Positions 1 to 12,375 are shown, counted from the first letter of the stretch. The stretch: DNA of 64,000 nt from Paramecium sonneborni (GCA_905182985.1 CAJJDN010000129.1:168579-232578); one strand, 5' to 3'. Notes: a model not told the origin generated them from the letters alone. Translations and numbers: made by a program.

Positions 1-727
1 TACACTTGAATAATATATTTAGTAATTCATAACTGCACTAGTAGAGATCAGTTAATATTATTCCATCATTAGGTATTGATGAGTTTATGTTTCATTTTGA
101 TTATTCTTTTAGTATTTAACATTAATGATATTTATTATACAGTTTGTCTTATATAAATAGTTAAAGATCCATTCATTACAACATGAGAAAATGAGAATTT
201 TAGAACAAAGCATTAAAACTAATATATTGATATATATATATATTTGTAAACATTCTTATATAAATCAAATTAAGGAAAGTCTATAAATTTAATTTTTGAT
301 ATATGAATATGAATCATAAACCCATAAATTTAAAATTAATAATTATATATATAAGAAAAAGTTTATTTTTTATAAGACTTAATCCTAAATTAGGGTTCTT
401 TCAATGATGCAAAACCTATCCAAGTTTAAACCTATTTAATGGGTTGCGGGCAAGGCTCCTATTCCGGAAGCCGAGCTCGTTCTAAAAATTAAACAAACGA
501 AATTTATATATAATTTATTTCTTTCTTTTATAAATAGAATGAATATAATATCATTATATGGTGTTTATTTTTATGGTTCATTTTTAGAAATAAAAAAATT
601 TAAGTAAAAGAAAGTAATAGTACAAATTAAGGTTTGTTGAATGGCATTATACATTTATTTTATTATAAATTTATAAAATTTATTAGTAAGGGATATGATA
701 AATTAAATTTGTAAGAAAATATACTGA
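1..727. other. Left-edge intergenic region
   Basis: No gene is supported here. The sequence is AT-rich, with a short TA run near 225-242. The one striking element is the GC-rich patch at 441-482, listed separately. No telomeric G-rich repeat is visible, so the left edge is probably internal to a chromosome. Confidence 0.5.
439..482 (+). other. GC-rich patch of about 42 bp, possible short ORF start or structured RNA
   Basis: This patch is near 60% G+C inside DNA that is about 75-80% A+T. It begins with an ATG (439-441) that would encode MGCGQGSYSGSRARS, a plausible N-myristoylation/palmitoylation start, but it uses CGA, CGT, GCC-type triplets that are rare in the neighbouring genes. It also contains an imperfect hairpin (GGCT...AGCC around 454-472) and a SacI-type palindrome GAGCTC. 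It could be a first exon, a small non-coding RNA, or foreign or artefactual sequence. No known RNA family was recognised. Confidence 0.25.
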
Positions 728-2124
728 ATGACAAAAAATCTGAAATTCTAGAAACTGAATGATGCTTTGCCAAATATTTAAACATTTTAGCATACAAAGA
801 TTTAATAGGATTATCAAGATGGATCTAATACAGATAGAGTAATAAATTTGGTAAATAAAGTAAAGGCAAAGCTTAAACTAATAAATAATACTCCAGATGC
901 TAGGTAATGTATTGAATTATAATTAGATTTAATCGTTAATTGTAATAATTTAAGATACTTGATACATTTGTTGATACAAAAACTAGGTTAAAGAAAATGA
1001 ATATTTTAAACAATAGAGATTTATTAGAATCAGTAAAGAATTATCTAATAAGAAGGAAAATAGCAAGACAATTAGGTTAAGAAGAAGCAGATTTAGAAAA
1101 GATTTATGAATAATATGAGGTAAAGTTTGAAACAGGATTTGATTAAGCATTTTTAGATAGTGATTGTTTTTTAGATTTAGGATTGGCTAAGGTTCCAATA
1201 CATAAAACTAAGTTATTGCCTTAGGAGAAATTGTAAGACATTGGTAAGAGGTCGATAAGTTAATTTTAAACTAAATGCGAATAAATTTCAAGCAGAGATT
1301 AATAGACAAAATCTCAGTATGATTAAAACTTATTTTATTATCATGTTGAAGATCATATAGAATAAATAAAAAAAGAGAAAGAAGAAACAGAGAATTTTAT
1401 ATAGAAACTTGGAAAAGTATCGCTTAGTACAAATCATTAAGATAAGGGAGATGAGAGAAGAGGAACTTAGAATTAATAGTAGAAGATAGCATAAATAGAT
1501 TATGATAAAGAACTCTTAAAGATTGTATTACAATATGGAATTGATTTAAATTCAACAGAATATTTGGAAGAAGACATTTATACTGCATTCAAATAGAAAG
1601 CTAACGATTTTATTAAATCAAAAATAAATGAAGCAAAAGTGAGACATAATCATAATCTAGAGGAGGATCAATTAAAAAATAAATATTAAATAAGATCATA
1701 AAAGAAAAGGATAAGTTCAATGCTTGAATAATAGTTATTCAACACTTCTAAAAATTATCCTCTTCCTAAATCAAGATATTAGGTAGAGAGTTAAGAACAG
1801 ACTCTTTAATCTGAAAATCGGAAGTCATAAATATTATAAGAAAGAATGGATATTAAAAAGGAAAAAACTTTATTGTTTACTTAATTTAACTAGAAATCTA
1901 AGAGAATTATAAATATGTGCAATAAGGATGAACAAAAGCTACTTTATAATGAATTTATTAAGGATATATAATTAATGAATTTATATTTGGATGAAGCCAT
2001 CATAAGAACAAACTTCAATAGAAGGCTTTCACAATTAGGTTTTACAAAAGAAGATTAATTTTTAATAAAGAAATAAATTGTACTTCCAGGTAGTTTTACA
2101 AGAAATCAATAAGATAATTAATGA
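728..2124 (+). CDS. Hypothetical Q/K/E-rich protein, 457 aa, one intron
   Basis: Not recognised. With TAA/TAG as Gln, the frame from ATG 728 runs to TGA 2122-2124, and it is continuous only if a 23-nt intron (904-926, GTAATG...ATTAG) is removed; the spliced length is exactly 458 codons. The N-terminal third is predicted helical and charged, followed by a long Gln/Lys/Glu-rich, low-complexity segment and a short conserved-looking C-terminus (around LYLDEAIIRTNFNRRLSQL). There is no signal peptide or membrane segment. It could be a cytoskeletal or scaffold protein, but no function can be assigned. The start is the first ATG in frame after intergenic sequence. Confidence 0.7.
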
Positions 2125-2194
2125 GAAATAAAATTTGTTAATATTTTAAGTATAAATTATTAAATTAATTAAAATTGAATGAAAAAGGACCCAA

Positions 2195-2896
2195 ATGAAT
2201 ATACATAGTTCCATTTATGATAAGGTTACAAAATAATTATCTCTATTATTCATGATCTTTTCTTTACTGATTTGCATAGGATATAATAAATGTATAAATT
2301 TCTAAAATTTTCGAAAACAGGATAGAAATTGTATTATAAACATTTTGCTTAATAATGCTTAGAAGCATTATATTTAAATGGTATTCCTTCATTTATATTT
2401 TACATCCTTAAGAAAAATTAAAATTGCTTCGATAGCTAATGATAAATTTATATAAATTGATACAGCCTATTTTATTCTATATGCTTTAATAATAATATCA
2501 GATAATCTAAATTATTTATTAAATATCAAATAATTTACTGTTATTTAATAAAAGCTTTTGTTTAATATTATATTAAATCAAATAATTATAAAAAATCTAG
2601 GATGATAATTATATAAATTTGAAGAAGATTTTTTTATCAATAAGATTATCAAAATATTATTTGATAATATTTTGGGATATCAACTAAAAAGGAGTATTTT
2701 TTAAAATGTGTAAAATATTAAAATTTTTTGTAATTATTTGAAGATTAAAAAATTTTTTTCACATTTAAGAAATATTGATGAAGTTAACCCAAGAATATTA
2801 AGTCAAAAATATGAAATAACATAAAAATATTTATTTACATAAATAGTCAAGCCTTTTGAAATAGCAATAGGATTATTTGAGTTTTTTATTCAATGA
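2195..2896 (+). pseudogene. Decayed membrane-protein gene
   Basis: An ORF of 136 codons (2195-2605) starts with a hydrophobic segment near residues 16-28 and ends at TGA 2603-2605. The same frame continues for another 97 codons to TGA 2894-2896 with equally protein-like composition (for example LRNIDEVNPRILSQKYEIT), and further short open pieces follow to about 3205. An in-frame TGA in otherwise continuous coding-like sequence suggests a recently decayed gene rather than two genes. The family is not recognised. Sequence 2897-3336 holds only these 3' remnants and AT-rich DNA. Confidence 0.4.
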
Positions 2897-3336
2897 CTAT
2901 TAATAGGGAATAAAACTACTAATTAGAACTAGAAAGGAAAAATAATAGCAAAAAAGTTATGGATTTAATTAAAAAAGTTGTTAATTCTTATTTTTTCCTG
3001 AGTTTTTAATAATTCACAATTTGATAAAGAGGTAAAAACATTCTGAATTAAGAGCTAAAATTGATTACAATATTATTTATTAAAAAATAAGCTTATAAAA
3101 AAGAAATAGAAGCTTTAAATATTGGAAGCACAAGAATTAAATTTATAATAAGTTATATAATTTAAAAGAATTTAAGTCTTAGAAAATAAGAATTAAATGA
3201 ATAAAGCAATATGGTAATTTTATTTATATATTGATTGTTAATTGTATTTGATAATTTATGTTGATATTAAGTGGAGTAGAATGAATGATAAAATTGAAAA
3301 AATATAAAAAATAAAGTTAGACTATAATTAATTTAA

Positions 3337-3945
3337 TCATTTCCAAAGAAATGATAAAAAGTCTGGCATTTCAAATGGTATTAGTTCAGCCCAATTTGAA
3401 TAAGATCTATCACTATCTTTATATAAAAAGGTCATGCTAGAAGTTAATGAATTCTGTAAACATCCTTTATCATCTTCAAATAGTAACATGACTAATCCCC
3501 AAACAATAGCTGCTTGTAATGGGAATGCATCCCATGATTAAGGTAATAGTTTTCTTCTCTAAATGTTTGAGGCCAAACCTATAATTACTCTACTCATAAC
3601 ATAAAGAACAATTTATTAATTGACAGCAGATTTATTTCTTCCAAAAACGAGATATCCACAAATAGCTCCACTTATTAGATTATGAAGTTTTGTCTATTTC
3701 TTTCTTATGTTATTTAGAATACAAACTATTGATTTATAGAGGAAAACAAAAATGCCAAGATTTTTTGCATGTTAGTACGTCAACTGAATAACAGTGATGA
3801 ATTTGGATTTGATTGATCCAGGTCTAAAAAGAAAAGTCATAACTAAAGCATGAAAGAATCTTATCTTTCCTCCATAATATATACCTTATCTTAAACCAAG
3901 GAGAGATGATTTTATACAACTCTCATGATTGCAAATTTGTGACAT
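3337..3945 (-). CDS. PXMP4: Peroxisomal membrane protein 4 (PXMP4/PMP24)-like, Tim17/Tim22/Tim23 family
   Basis: Intronless, 202 aa, close to the family's usual size of about 210. It has the family hallmarks in order: GLRQGIYYGGKIRFFHALVM near residues 17-37, then LTYQHAKNLGIFVFLYKS, a Gly-rich segment GAICGYLVFG, WDAFPLQAAIVWGLVM, and a C-terminal SMTFLYKDS. These match vertebrate PXMP4 (YGxKIRxPHALVMTFLFR and a C-terminal SSMTYLYEDS-type ending). It is an integral peroxisomal membrane protein, with role in the family poorly defined. It is divergent from the copper ATPase, whose ATG lies 24 bp from this start codon. The next in-frame Met is inside the conserved core, so the start is well supported. 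Confidence 0.9.
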
Positions 3946-3969
3946 TATTATATAATTATTATATTATTT

Positions 3970-6900
3970 ATGCAATCAGATATTGTTGTTTATGATTTAA
4001 CTGTCTCAAAGATATGGTGTACAATGTGTAGTAATAAGATAAAATCTAGTTTTGAAGGTTAAAAAGGTATAAATTATTTCACCAAATTCAAGGTATTTTG
4101 TATGTTCAAGTGAATGTAATGGCTGAAAGAGTAATCATTTCATTTAATTAATTGATTATGTATTTAAATTATGCATGTCTATAGAACACTTAACTAAATT
4201 AAACAAATTTTGGAACAAAATCACTTTTTTATAGTAGGTTAACCAAGACTAATTAATACTGACTCCAATTAATTAAGGAGATGTTAATTCTTTTTTCCTA
4301 ATTCAAACTTCCCATAACAAGATTTGAATTTAATTAAAGACAATCTTCGTTAATAGTATCAAGGTGGACTTGGTGAAATTTAAGAAGAAAATTTTATTTA
4401 TAATAAACAAGTATAATTTTATTTAATACATTTTAAAAAGTAAGGTTAATTAATGATGATATAATATTAACCATTGTTGATATCAGGATAGTAGATAAAA
4501 TCAAATATTGAGAGTTTCATCAATGAAAAATAGCCTATAATTCATAAAAATAGATCTTTTTTTGTTTACAATGCTCTACTTGAGAAATTTAAGAAGAAAG
4601 AAGGATATATAGAAATTATTACTTATAGGAAATTCATTTTAGCAATAATTTTAAGTGTGTAATTCTTATTATTTTGTTCAATCATGCCTCATATTGATTA
4701 TTATAACCCTTTCTTATCATATCCTCATGAAGAATCTATTTTTAGTGTTTATTTAATAGTCATATTTTTTATGACAAGTTTTACTCTAATTATATTTGGT
4801 ACACCAATATATAGGAATGCTTATCAATTATTCTTCAAATATAAGTATCTCTATCATTTTTATTATTTAGAATGTTTAATATGGATACATTATTGACACT
4901 TGGTTCATTAGCTGCATTTTCTATGAGTTTATTTTTAATAATAGTATACACAATTGAAGGTAATTAAAATTAAGAGGAGAAGATGAATCAAGCTATGTAA
5001 TTAGAAAGAATAATGAATATAATTCATGATTTAGAATCAGCTGGATTAATACTTACAGTAATTACAATTGGAAAATATTTTGAAGGAAAGGCTAAATAAA
5101 CAATTTTAGATATGCAGAATTAAATATTTCCTTAAGATCAATTACTAAAGACACCAAATGTTCTTAAGGTATAAGTAAAAAATTAGGATTATGATATTAA
5201 TGTTTAAGAGAATTGTGATATATCTTTATTAGAGAAAGGAGATTTAATAATTCTTGAGAAGGGAATGAAATTATTATTGGATGGAGTAATAGTCAAAGGT
5301 ACTGTAGTAGTAATTGATTCAATTTGTTATGGATAAGATGATAGATTTTCAGGTTCATTAGGTACTAGATTGAAATCTGGTGCTGATATTTTAGAGGGTT
5401 CATGTATCTTTTAGATTGAATAAGTAATTGAATCATCTATGCTATTTTAAATAGCAGAATAATTAAATTTAGCATAATCAGAAAGGGAAAGTAAGGATTT
5501 AGGAATTTCAGCCATGTTATAATAATTATCGTAAAGATTTGTTTTGGGAGTAATTTGTGTTAGTCTATTGGTGTTTTTTGTTTGGACATTTTTAATAGGA
5601 TTTGAAATAGTAGAAATTGATGAATATTGTGTTTGGTGTTTTCCTTTTGAAAGATCTATTTCAATATTGGTTGCATCATGTCCTTGTGCTTTAGGACTTG
5701 CAGTACCATCTGTTGTAATCATAACTTTAAATTTAGCTTTAAGATCCGGAATATTAATAAAAAAGGTATATAATAATTATAATTCTTAGAATACAATATT
5801 TGAATTAATTAGTAAAGTAAACTGTATTATATTTGATAAGACAGGGACTTTGTTCACAAAAGTAGATCATATTGAATCTTTTACTCTTTTATCTAAGAAT
5901 CAAACAGAAATTTGTTTAAAGAATAATGATTAAACTGTAATGAAAGTTAAATAATTCTAAAAATCATTAATTATGTCTGATCCTATAGATACAAAAAGAG
6001 AATTATAAATTTAAGAAGGATAAATATAATCAAATCTTAAATTTAATTAGACATTATCAGTTTAAGATTTATGGTCTATTATTGGAGTTTTAGAAAAGGA
6101 TTTCCATCATCCAATTGCAACATTATTATTTAAAGAATCTATTTAAAGACAAATTGGAAAATAAAGTACATTTGTTCTTACAGATTAACCAAAATTATAA
6201 AAAAATGGAATAATTGGAAATGTAACTAGAACAACAGATAAAACTTAGTTTAAATGTTTGATTGGAAATCTTTTTCATTTAACTGATAATGAAGCAATAC
6301 TAGAAGATTATATAATAAAAAAATGTTAATATTTAGAAAGAAAAGGAAAAACAGTAATAATAATGACAATAGATAGTATTCCAGAAGTAATACTATGTTT
6401 GGATAATAAAACTAATTTAAGACCTGAAGCTAAAGCTGTAATAACATATTTAAGAGAAAAATTGAATAAGACTGTTTATATATTATCTGGCGATTCAAAG
6501 AAGACAGTATAATCAGTAGGAGAATATTTAGGAATTCCATCTATATATTAATATGCTGAAATAGATGCAGAAGGAAAAAAATTTATATTAAAAGAGTTGA
6601 GTAAGTAAAAATAAGAAGTTATGATGATTGGTGATGGATTAAATGATATTCTCTCACTTTAAGAAGCTTCAATTGGTGTTGCTATTAATGCTAAATCACA
6701 ATTAAATCTTATGGCATCTGATGTTATAATTTTAAATGAAAATTTATGGAGTATTGTATCACTAATTAATTTGATGAAAACAGCATTAAAAGTAATTTAT
6801 ATAAATTTGATATGGGCTTTTGCTTATAATTTATTTATGGCACGTAAATATTATTTAAATATATTAATTTTAGCTATTGCAGCAGGTGTTTTCTATGGAC

Positions 6901-7139
6901 AAGGATTAACGATATCACCTATGATATCATCTGCATCGATGTCTTTATCATCAATTATTGTTGTTCTTATAAGCAATTGTATGAAATTCATCAAATTTGA
7001 TCCTTCCTTATCCTATTCTATTACAAAAATACATAAATACAGATTACATGAAGAATCTAATCTCACATTGGATTCATATCTAGAAGTAGATAATACCCAA
7101 TAATCTGTTCGAAAAGAAAGTGAAAAAACAAATTAATGA
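3970..7139 (+). CDS. P1B-type copper-transporting ATPase (ATP7/CopA-like), 1022 aa, four introns
   Basis: Single N-terminal heavy-metal domain (IWCTMCSNK, CxxC near residue 17-20), then a long divergent linker and the P-type core: membrane CPC motif in VASCPCALGLAVPS, phosphorylation site FDKTGTLF, nucleotide-binding His-Pro in DFHHPIA, hinge MIGDGLNDILSL, and TM7/TM8 residues (AYN and M..S) typical of Cu+ pumps. Introns of 26, 25, 26 and 24 nt at 4067-4092, 4160-4184, 4845-4870 and 5766-5789 give exactly 1023 codons. The fourth is supported because its removal restores the standard spacing between GILIKK and DKTGT. Odd feature: the actuator TGE motif reads YGQ (around 5330), which should impair dephosphorylation. 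Divergent partner is the PXMP4-like gene. Confidence 0.9.
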
Positions 7140-7205
7140 TTATATTTTGATTTTATTATTCAGCCATTACATGCTTTATATAAATATATATATAATTCTA
7201 GTGAA

Positions 7206-8722
7206 TCAACTTTATGTATTTTATCTTTTTATTCTTTTATTTTTACTTGAAGAATGTTTTGATGCAGAATTACAATTAAATTAATTTAGTGTACTCTCTG
7301 TAAATGGTGTAAGCAATTCAAATTCTTATAATCCTCCTATATTATTTTTTGATGTATCTGTCTCTGATTAAGAATTTTTCTATGCACTAACACTTCTTGT
7401 TTTAGTTCTAGAATACATTGGAACTTTTGTATAACTTACTACAAACTATGTTTATTCATCAATTGATGGTTGTGTAATCTTTTTTACACTGTGAAAATCA
7501 AATTTAGTTTTTTATGGCTACTCATAAAAAACATTTGTTTCATTATTAGTCATTTTAGTTTATTTAGCATTTTTCAATAATATTTAATTTAAATTTTCTG
7601 TTTTCTCAGTCTAAATATTTTAATTTTGCTGAATTACATTTTCATAATTAAATCTTAATTATTCTGTCTATTAATTTAATTAATGAACTGTCTATCTAGC
7701 ATTTGATAATTCCTTTTAAGCCTCCTCACTATACAATTTGAATCTTTTTAAGTCTTATACTTCTCTTCTGTATTTAAAAAGATAACCTTTCTATGATCCT
7801 ATTCTTTATTCTGATTATTATAAATCCGTTAATCTTTATTAATGAGTTGATTTCCAATATCTAACTTAATCAGTTAAATCATTATTTCTCTGGTTTTACA
7901 ATTCATATAAATTTCTATACTTATCTAATTATGATTATAATTAGTTGTTAAAATCAACAAGATCCTTATTAGCCTTTATTAAATTTAATTCACGTTCCTT
8001 CAATTAATTTATTTCTTGTTCATATTTCTATTTTGCCTCTTCATATTATTACTCTAGCTTCTTTAAATTTTTATTAAGTTCTTCATTACTCTATTTCAAT
8101 TCATTACAATATAAATTAAGATGCTTTAAACTCTCTTTCAAATTAGTATTTTCTTTCTCTAAATTCTTAAGATTTGTTTCAAGCTCCTTATTCAAACTTA
8201 GAAAAGCAGTTTATGCTGTAAATTCTGTTCTTATTTAAATAAGTTCTTATTCTTATAATTATTAAGACATTTCTGAATTCTTCAATTTGACTTCTTTTTC
8301 TTATAATGCTATCTTTGCACTTTTCCATTCTAACCATAATTTTAAATATTCATTCTTAAATATATTTCCCAATTATTCTGCTATTTATTCCAAAATTTCT
8401 TTTAGCAGCTTTTTGAATCTAAAATTGACATTCTAAATTTCTACAAAATTTGCTGCTCTTATTGCTTCAATTACTTTATCTTAAGTTATAACTTATGCCT
8501 TAACTCAATTGATTATAATTTTATACATTCATTCATTTCTTTTGCACCCTTCTATGTTGATGATTTTTCACATTTTTATAAACTATCTGAAGTTAAATTT
8601 TAAAACTAAGTATAATAAGTGTTAGGATCAAATAAACTTTTAGATTTCCCATTTATTTCTTTATCTATTATTTTTTTTATAGCCTATTCATCCTATTTAT
8701 AATCTAACAAATTGTTTTACAT
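7206..8722 (-). CDS. Coiled-coil protein, 497 aa, one intron
   Basis: Not recognised. The start ATG (8722) gives a short N-terminal region followed from about residue 130 to 400 by a long, heptad-like Leu/Glu/Lys/Gln coiled coil (many NLEKEN, LKEREL, QLQSQL-type stretches), then a basic Ser/Thr-rich tail. One 23-nt intron (8504-8526) is needed to keep the frame; it ends in GAG rather than the usual TAG, so its 3' boundary is less certain, but the spliced length is exactly 498 codons. It lies 83 bp downstream of the stop of the next minus-strand gene; they could in principle be one gene, but an in-frame TGA separates them and no canonical intron joins them. Confidence 0.65.
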
Positions 8723-8805
8723 TTTAATATTACAATTAAAGACTTTAACTACAATTGATTAGAAAAATAAAAAAAAATATTTTATAATTATTATAAGTCT
8801 TCTAT

Positions 8806-10110
8806 TCATTTTATTAAGTTACTTTGTTCACAACCATTCAGAACTACTAATAATGAATCTTGTTGTTTATTATTGTACTTTTATTTTTCAATTATTTTAC
8901 AAATTCTATTTACAATCCTTTCAGGTTAGATAATCTTCTTGTATATTAGATTAACAGAACCTTATTCATTTTTTTATTACTTTTTTTTAGCTTCTCTAAT
9001 TTCATTTAATGTATTCAATACAAAATCTTCCATTTAATCTAGATCTGTATATCTATCAAATATTTCTAAATTTATTTCTTTTTTATTATCAAAAATTAAA
9101 TCACCTAGACTGTCATAATCACTAATCAAATTATCATCAAAATAGAAATCAATTAATCCTAAACCTTTAATTTTCTTTTCATTTAATAAACTATTTTCAA
9201 TTTAATCTTTTTTTGTTGATTAATCAAACTATTTTCTCATCAATAATTAACCATTTTAAATGATATTAACTACAATCATCATATCTTATTATTATATTAT
9301 TAAGGGTTGATAAATATTTTCGATAATTAATAATTTACACTACAATTCTGTTTTGAAATAATGATTTAAAGTCTATTAGGGATCCAATGAACCTTTTCCA
9401 CTTTAAAAAGCTATTTGATTTTATTTATTTAATTTATCAAGAATACTTTTAACAGTAGCTGATCTTTTTTCAACTCCAAAATATAAGATTTATTCTTCGA
9501 TTTCAAATATTTAATTCTATTGATTTTAGTGATTAATAATTATATTCCGATTAAATTTCCATTGATAAGAACCTACCTAATTTCTCATTTAATTAGAGAA
9601 TATGATTACTAAAATTTCATCTTCCTGTAAATCATTATTTAAAACACTAAATTCAAGTACTTCATTTTCATTCTCATTATTTTTTAGATTCTAAAAAAGT
9701 AAATCACAATTTTAAATCTTTTTATTTTTATGAATAATGCATCTGAATCCTTTTTATAAAGAGAAATAAACTATTGGTGGATATAGAGATTGTTAAATTT
9801 CCCATATTATTTGACATTAATTGGATTCTTATTCTTTTGTATAGTATTTTATTCTAACACAATCTTTTAAAACTTCCTCATTATTGCTTTATTTTTAGAA
9901 TAAAATTTTATTTTCTTCTGTTTATTTCAATTCTGACAATTTAGTTTGAGGTTAGATAATTTTTTTTTCATGATTGATTATATATGCATCATCAAGCTAA
10001 AATTCTTCTAATACTTTTTATATAGAAGTTTGTGGATTGAATATTTTTTCATAAGGAACATTTGAATAATCATCATAATTTGTAATGATAATAGAATAAT
10101 TTGTGTCCAT
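8806..10110 (-). CDS. Hypothetical protein, 434 aa, intronless
   Basis: An uninterrupted frame under the ciliate code from ATG 10110 to TGA 8806-8808. The first 80 residues alternate short hydrophobic strands and acidic turns (MDTNYSIIITNYDDYSN..., later KILFQKQSN) in a way that suggests a beta-grasp/ubiquitin-like fold, and similar strand-rich blocks recur through the protein, but this is inference from pattern only. It is rich in Asn, Gln, Ile and Lys. No catalytic motif is visible. It sits immediately upstream of the coiled-coil gene on the same strand, so the two products might be functionally linked, but nothing proves it. Confidence 0.65.
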
Positions 10111-10310
10111 TTTTTTGAGTGTTCTAAAAAATATTAATTTTTGTTGATTGAATTAAAGTTAAAATATAGAATATAGAAGTATTGAATAAGAGAAATAAAT
10201 AGAAGACATAAAAATGATTTAGATTATATGAATGTTTTTGAGAGAAGCTATAAATTTATGTTAATAATTGTTTTATAAACATTTATAAATATTTTATTTT
10301 ATATATAGAT

Positions 10311-11408
10311 ATGCTTAATCGTGCAATAAACATAGGTTTTCGTAAAGCATTACCTCAATATACATTTTCATCTAGAAGTAACATGATAATAGTTATAAAA
10401 TAGATGGACCTTATAATCCCAATAGATATCGACATTATTTGAACCCAAACTTTTTCTAATCTAACAAAGAAATAGCAGATATTGCTAAATCATAATAAGT
10501 ACCTCTTCCAGGTATATATTATTGATAATGTTAAAGTGCGAAATGTTAGACATGTAAATCCTGTCAGACAATCTGGTCCTTTACCTCCATATGATGGTCC
10601 ATATACGTATTAAATGTTTAATAATATTTAATAGTATGGAAGACGTAAGAGCTGTTTGGTAAAACACTTCAATTGGTAGATAAGGTACATGGAGTTGTTA
10701 AATGGATCCAGATGAAATTATGAGAAGAGTACCAGGTAATAAATAGATTAAAAATAATTAGGAATTACTAGAAGAGAAGTTGAAAAGATTTTGAATATGG
10801 GTTTAACACCATAAGAATAAGTGGATTTTGCATATCTAGTTTATAATTGTGGTTTCGATGTTGATTATGTTCCAAACAGTGTTTATGTAGCTAGATAAGT
10901 TGTGACGAATTCTAAAGGAGAGAAAGTTGAAATACTTTGGAATGTATAAGTGTTAGAAGATTTGGCTAAACTACCTGTTGGATTTGCACCAGTGAGAGAA
11001 TTGATAGATTATCATTGGGAAATTTTCTTATGGTCAGATCCTATGATTAAACCAACAGGTGATTTAGATTTAGGTGTACCTAATACTTGGTTTGAATATG
11101 AATGTGAATGTATTCAGAAATATTTTATATTGTTTAGGGGGAGGTGAAATGGTTGGTATTGAAGATCAATTTAATATTCCTGAAAGTGATAGAGTTTTTC
11201 CATCCCCTAGAAATCCTAATTGTAGAAAAGAATTATGGAAATCTTAGGATGATATCTAAGAATAATTAGAAATGGAAGGTTTATATTATTCATACTTTTA
11301 TATCTAGATGAAAATTGGTATCCTAAGGGAACATCCTATAACATTTATTAACAAGCCGATTATAAAAAAGTAACTAAATCAGATAGCACATTCTAAGAAA
11401 AAATATGA
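10311..11408 (+). CDS. Probable mitochondrial protein of unknown function, 311 aa, six introns
   Basis: The N-terminus MLNRAINIGFRKALPQYTFSSR is Arg-rich, lacks acidic residues and looks like a mitochondrial presequence. Six introns of 26, 25, 28, 26, 28 and 29 nt (10378-10403, 10512-10536, 10607-10634, 10736-10761, 11110-11137, 11279-11307) are required, and together leave exactly 312 codons. The mature part is soluble, with conserved-looking blocks such as WSCQMDPDEIMRRVPGITRR and LIDYHWEIFLWSDPMIKP. The intron density and clean reconstruction mark it as a real, conserved gene. A ciliate-specific respiratory-complex or mitoribosome subunit is possible, but that is a guess. Confidence 0.75.
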
Positions 11409-11569
11409 TAATTTAAGCATATCAAAATATTAAATAATATTATTTCTTTTTTAAATAAATTATACAATTCATATACTCAGTTTACATTTACTCAGCTAAA
11501 TAATACAAGAAATTATTTATATAGCTAATTTAATACAATCTTAATAATTTGATTATTCTTACTAATTTT

Positions 11570-12375
11570 ATGTTTTCTATCATAGTCGATTAGTCAATCT
11601 TTCAGTATTTTTATTCTCATTCTCCAAATTTTATTTTATTTATATAAATCAAATTATTCTAAAATATTTATATTAATTTGTTTAGTCTATTAAAAACTCA
11701 GGCTATATGATTAAAATCAAAATCTACCTATAAACTCATTAAATATTATGTATTATTTGTCTAATTATTAAAAAGAATAAATAATTATGATACTTTTGAT
11801 TTCTTTTATAACACAGTATTATATATGATTATACTTGAATATTTTATTTTTTTCATCAGATAAATATATGATAAGATTGAATTTGAGAAGATCTTAAGAT
11901 TTTTTAATTAGCTTTCCGAATTATCTGGACAATAGATTGCAAATGGTTCTATCAAAATATTTAAAAAATATTGATTTTTAAGTAATAAAAAATTTCAAAA
12001 TTAATTGTACCTGTTTAAAATAGTTACATTGGATTAACATTATCTGTATCTTAATTAAAATTTAATATTGTTTTTAATATATGTTGGAAAATTATATATA
12101 AAAACGATTGTCAAATTGATGCCGTAATAACGTTGTAAATATTTTTCTAAAATCCATAAAAAGGTTATGTTTGAAAATATGATTTAAAAAGAAGATACAA
12201 TTTGAGTTTTAAATTTATAAATTGAGAAATCAGTTTTTCCAATGATAAATCTAATAGTCAGTAAATTGTTAATGAGATAATAGGTATGATAAAATAATAA
12301 TTGAGAGACATAAAATTTTTAGAATAGATATTGTGTATAAAAGAATGTTTGAATTTTAGAGTTTGGTGTCTTTGA
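11570..12375 (+). pseudogene. Decayed hydrophobic-protein gene
   Basis: Protein-like sequence runs from ATG 11570 in one frame with in-frame TGA codons (for example after LLKTQAI and after IFKKY), then shifts frame for a block around IVPVQNSYIGLTLSVSQLK and again for a block ending at TGA 12373-12375. Several segments are strongly hydrophobic (MIILEYFIFFIR). The mixture of readable blocks, frameshifts and TGAs fits a dead gene. The family is not recognised. The pieces could also be chance open frames, since only TGA stops here. Confidence 0.3.

Noticed and set aside
441..482. tRNA or SRP RNA gene in the GC-rich patch
   Set aside because: No cloverleaf, no B-box-like sequence and no SRP symmetric-loop motif could be found.
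7206..10110. One fused gene spanning both minus-strand ORFs
   Set aside because: An in-frame TGA at 8806-8808 ends the first ORF and no intron with acceptable borders and length joins it to the second; kept as two genes, with the doubt noted.
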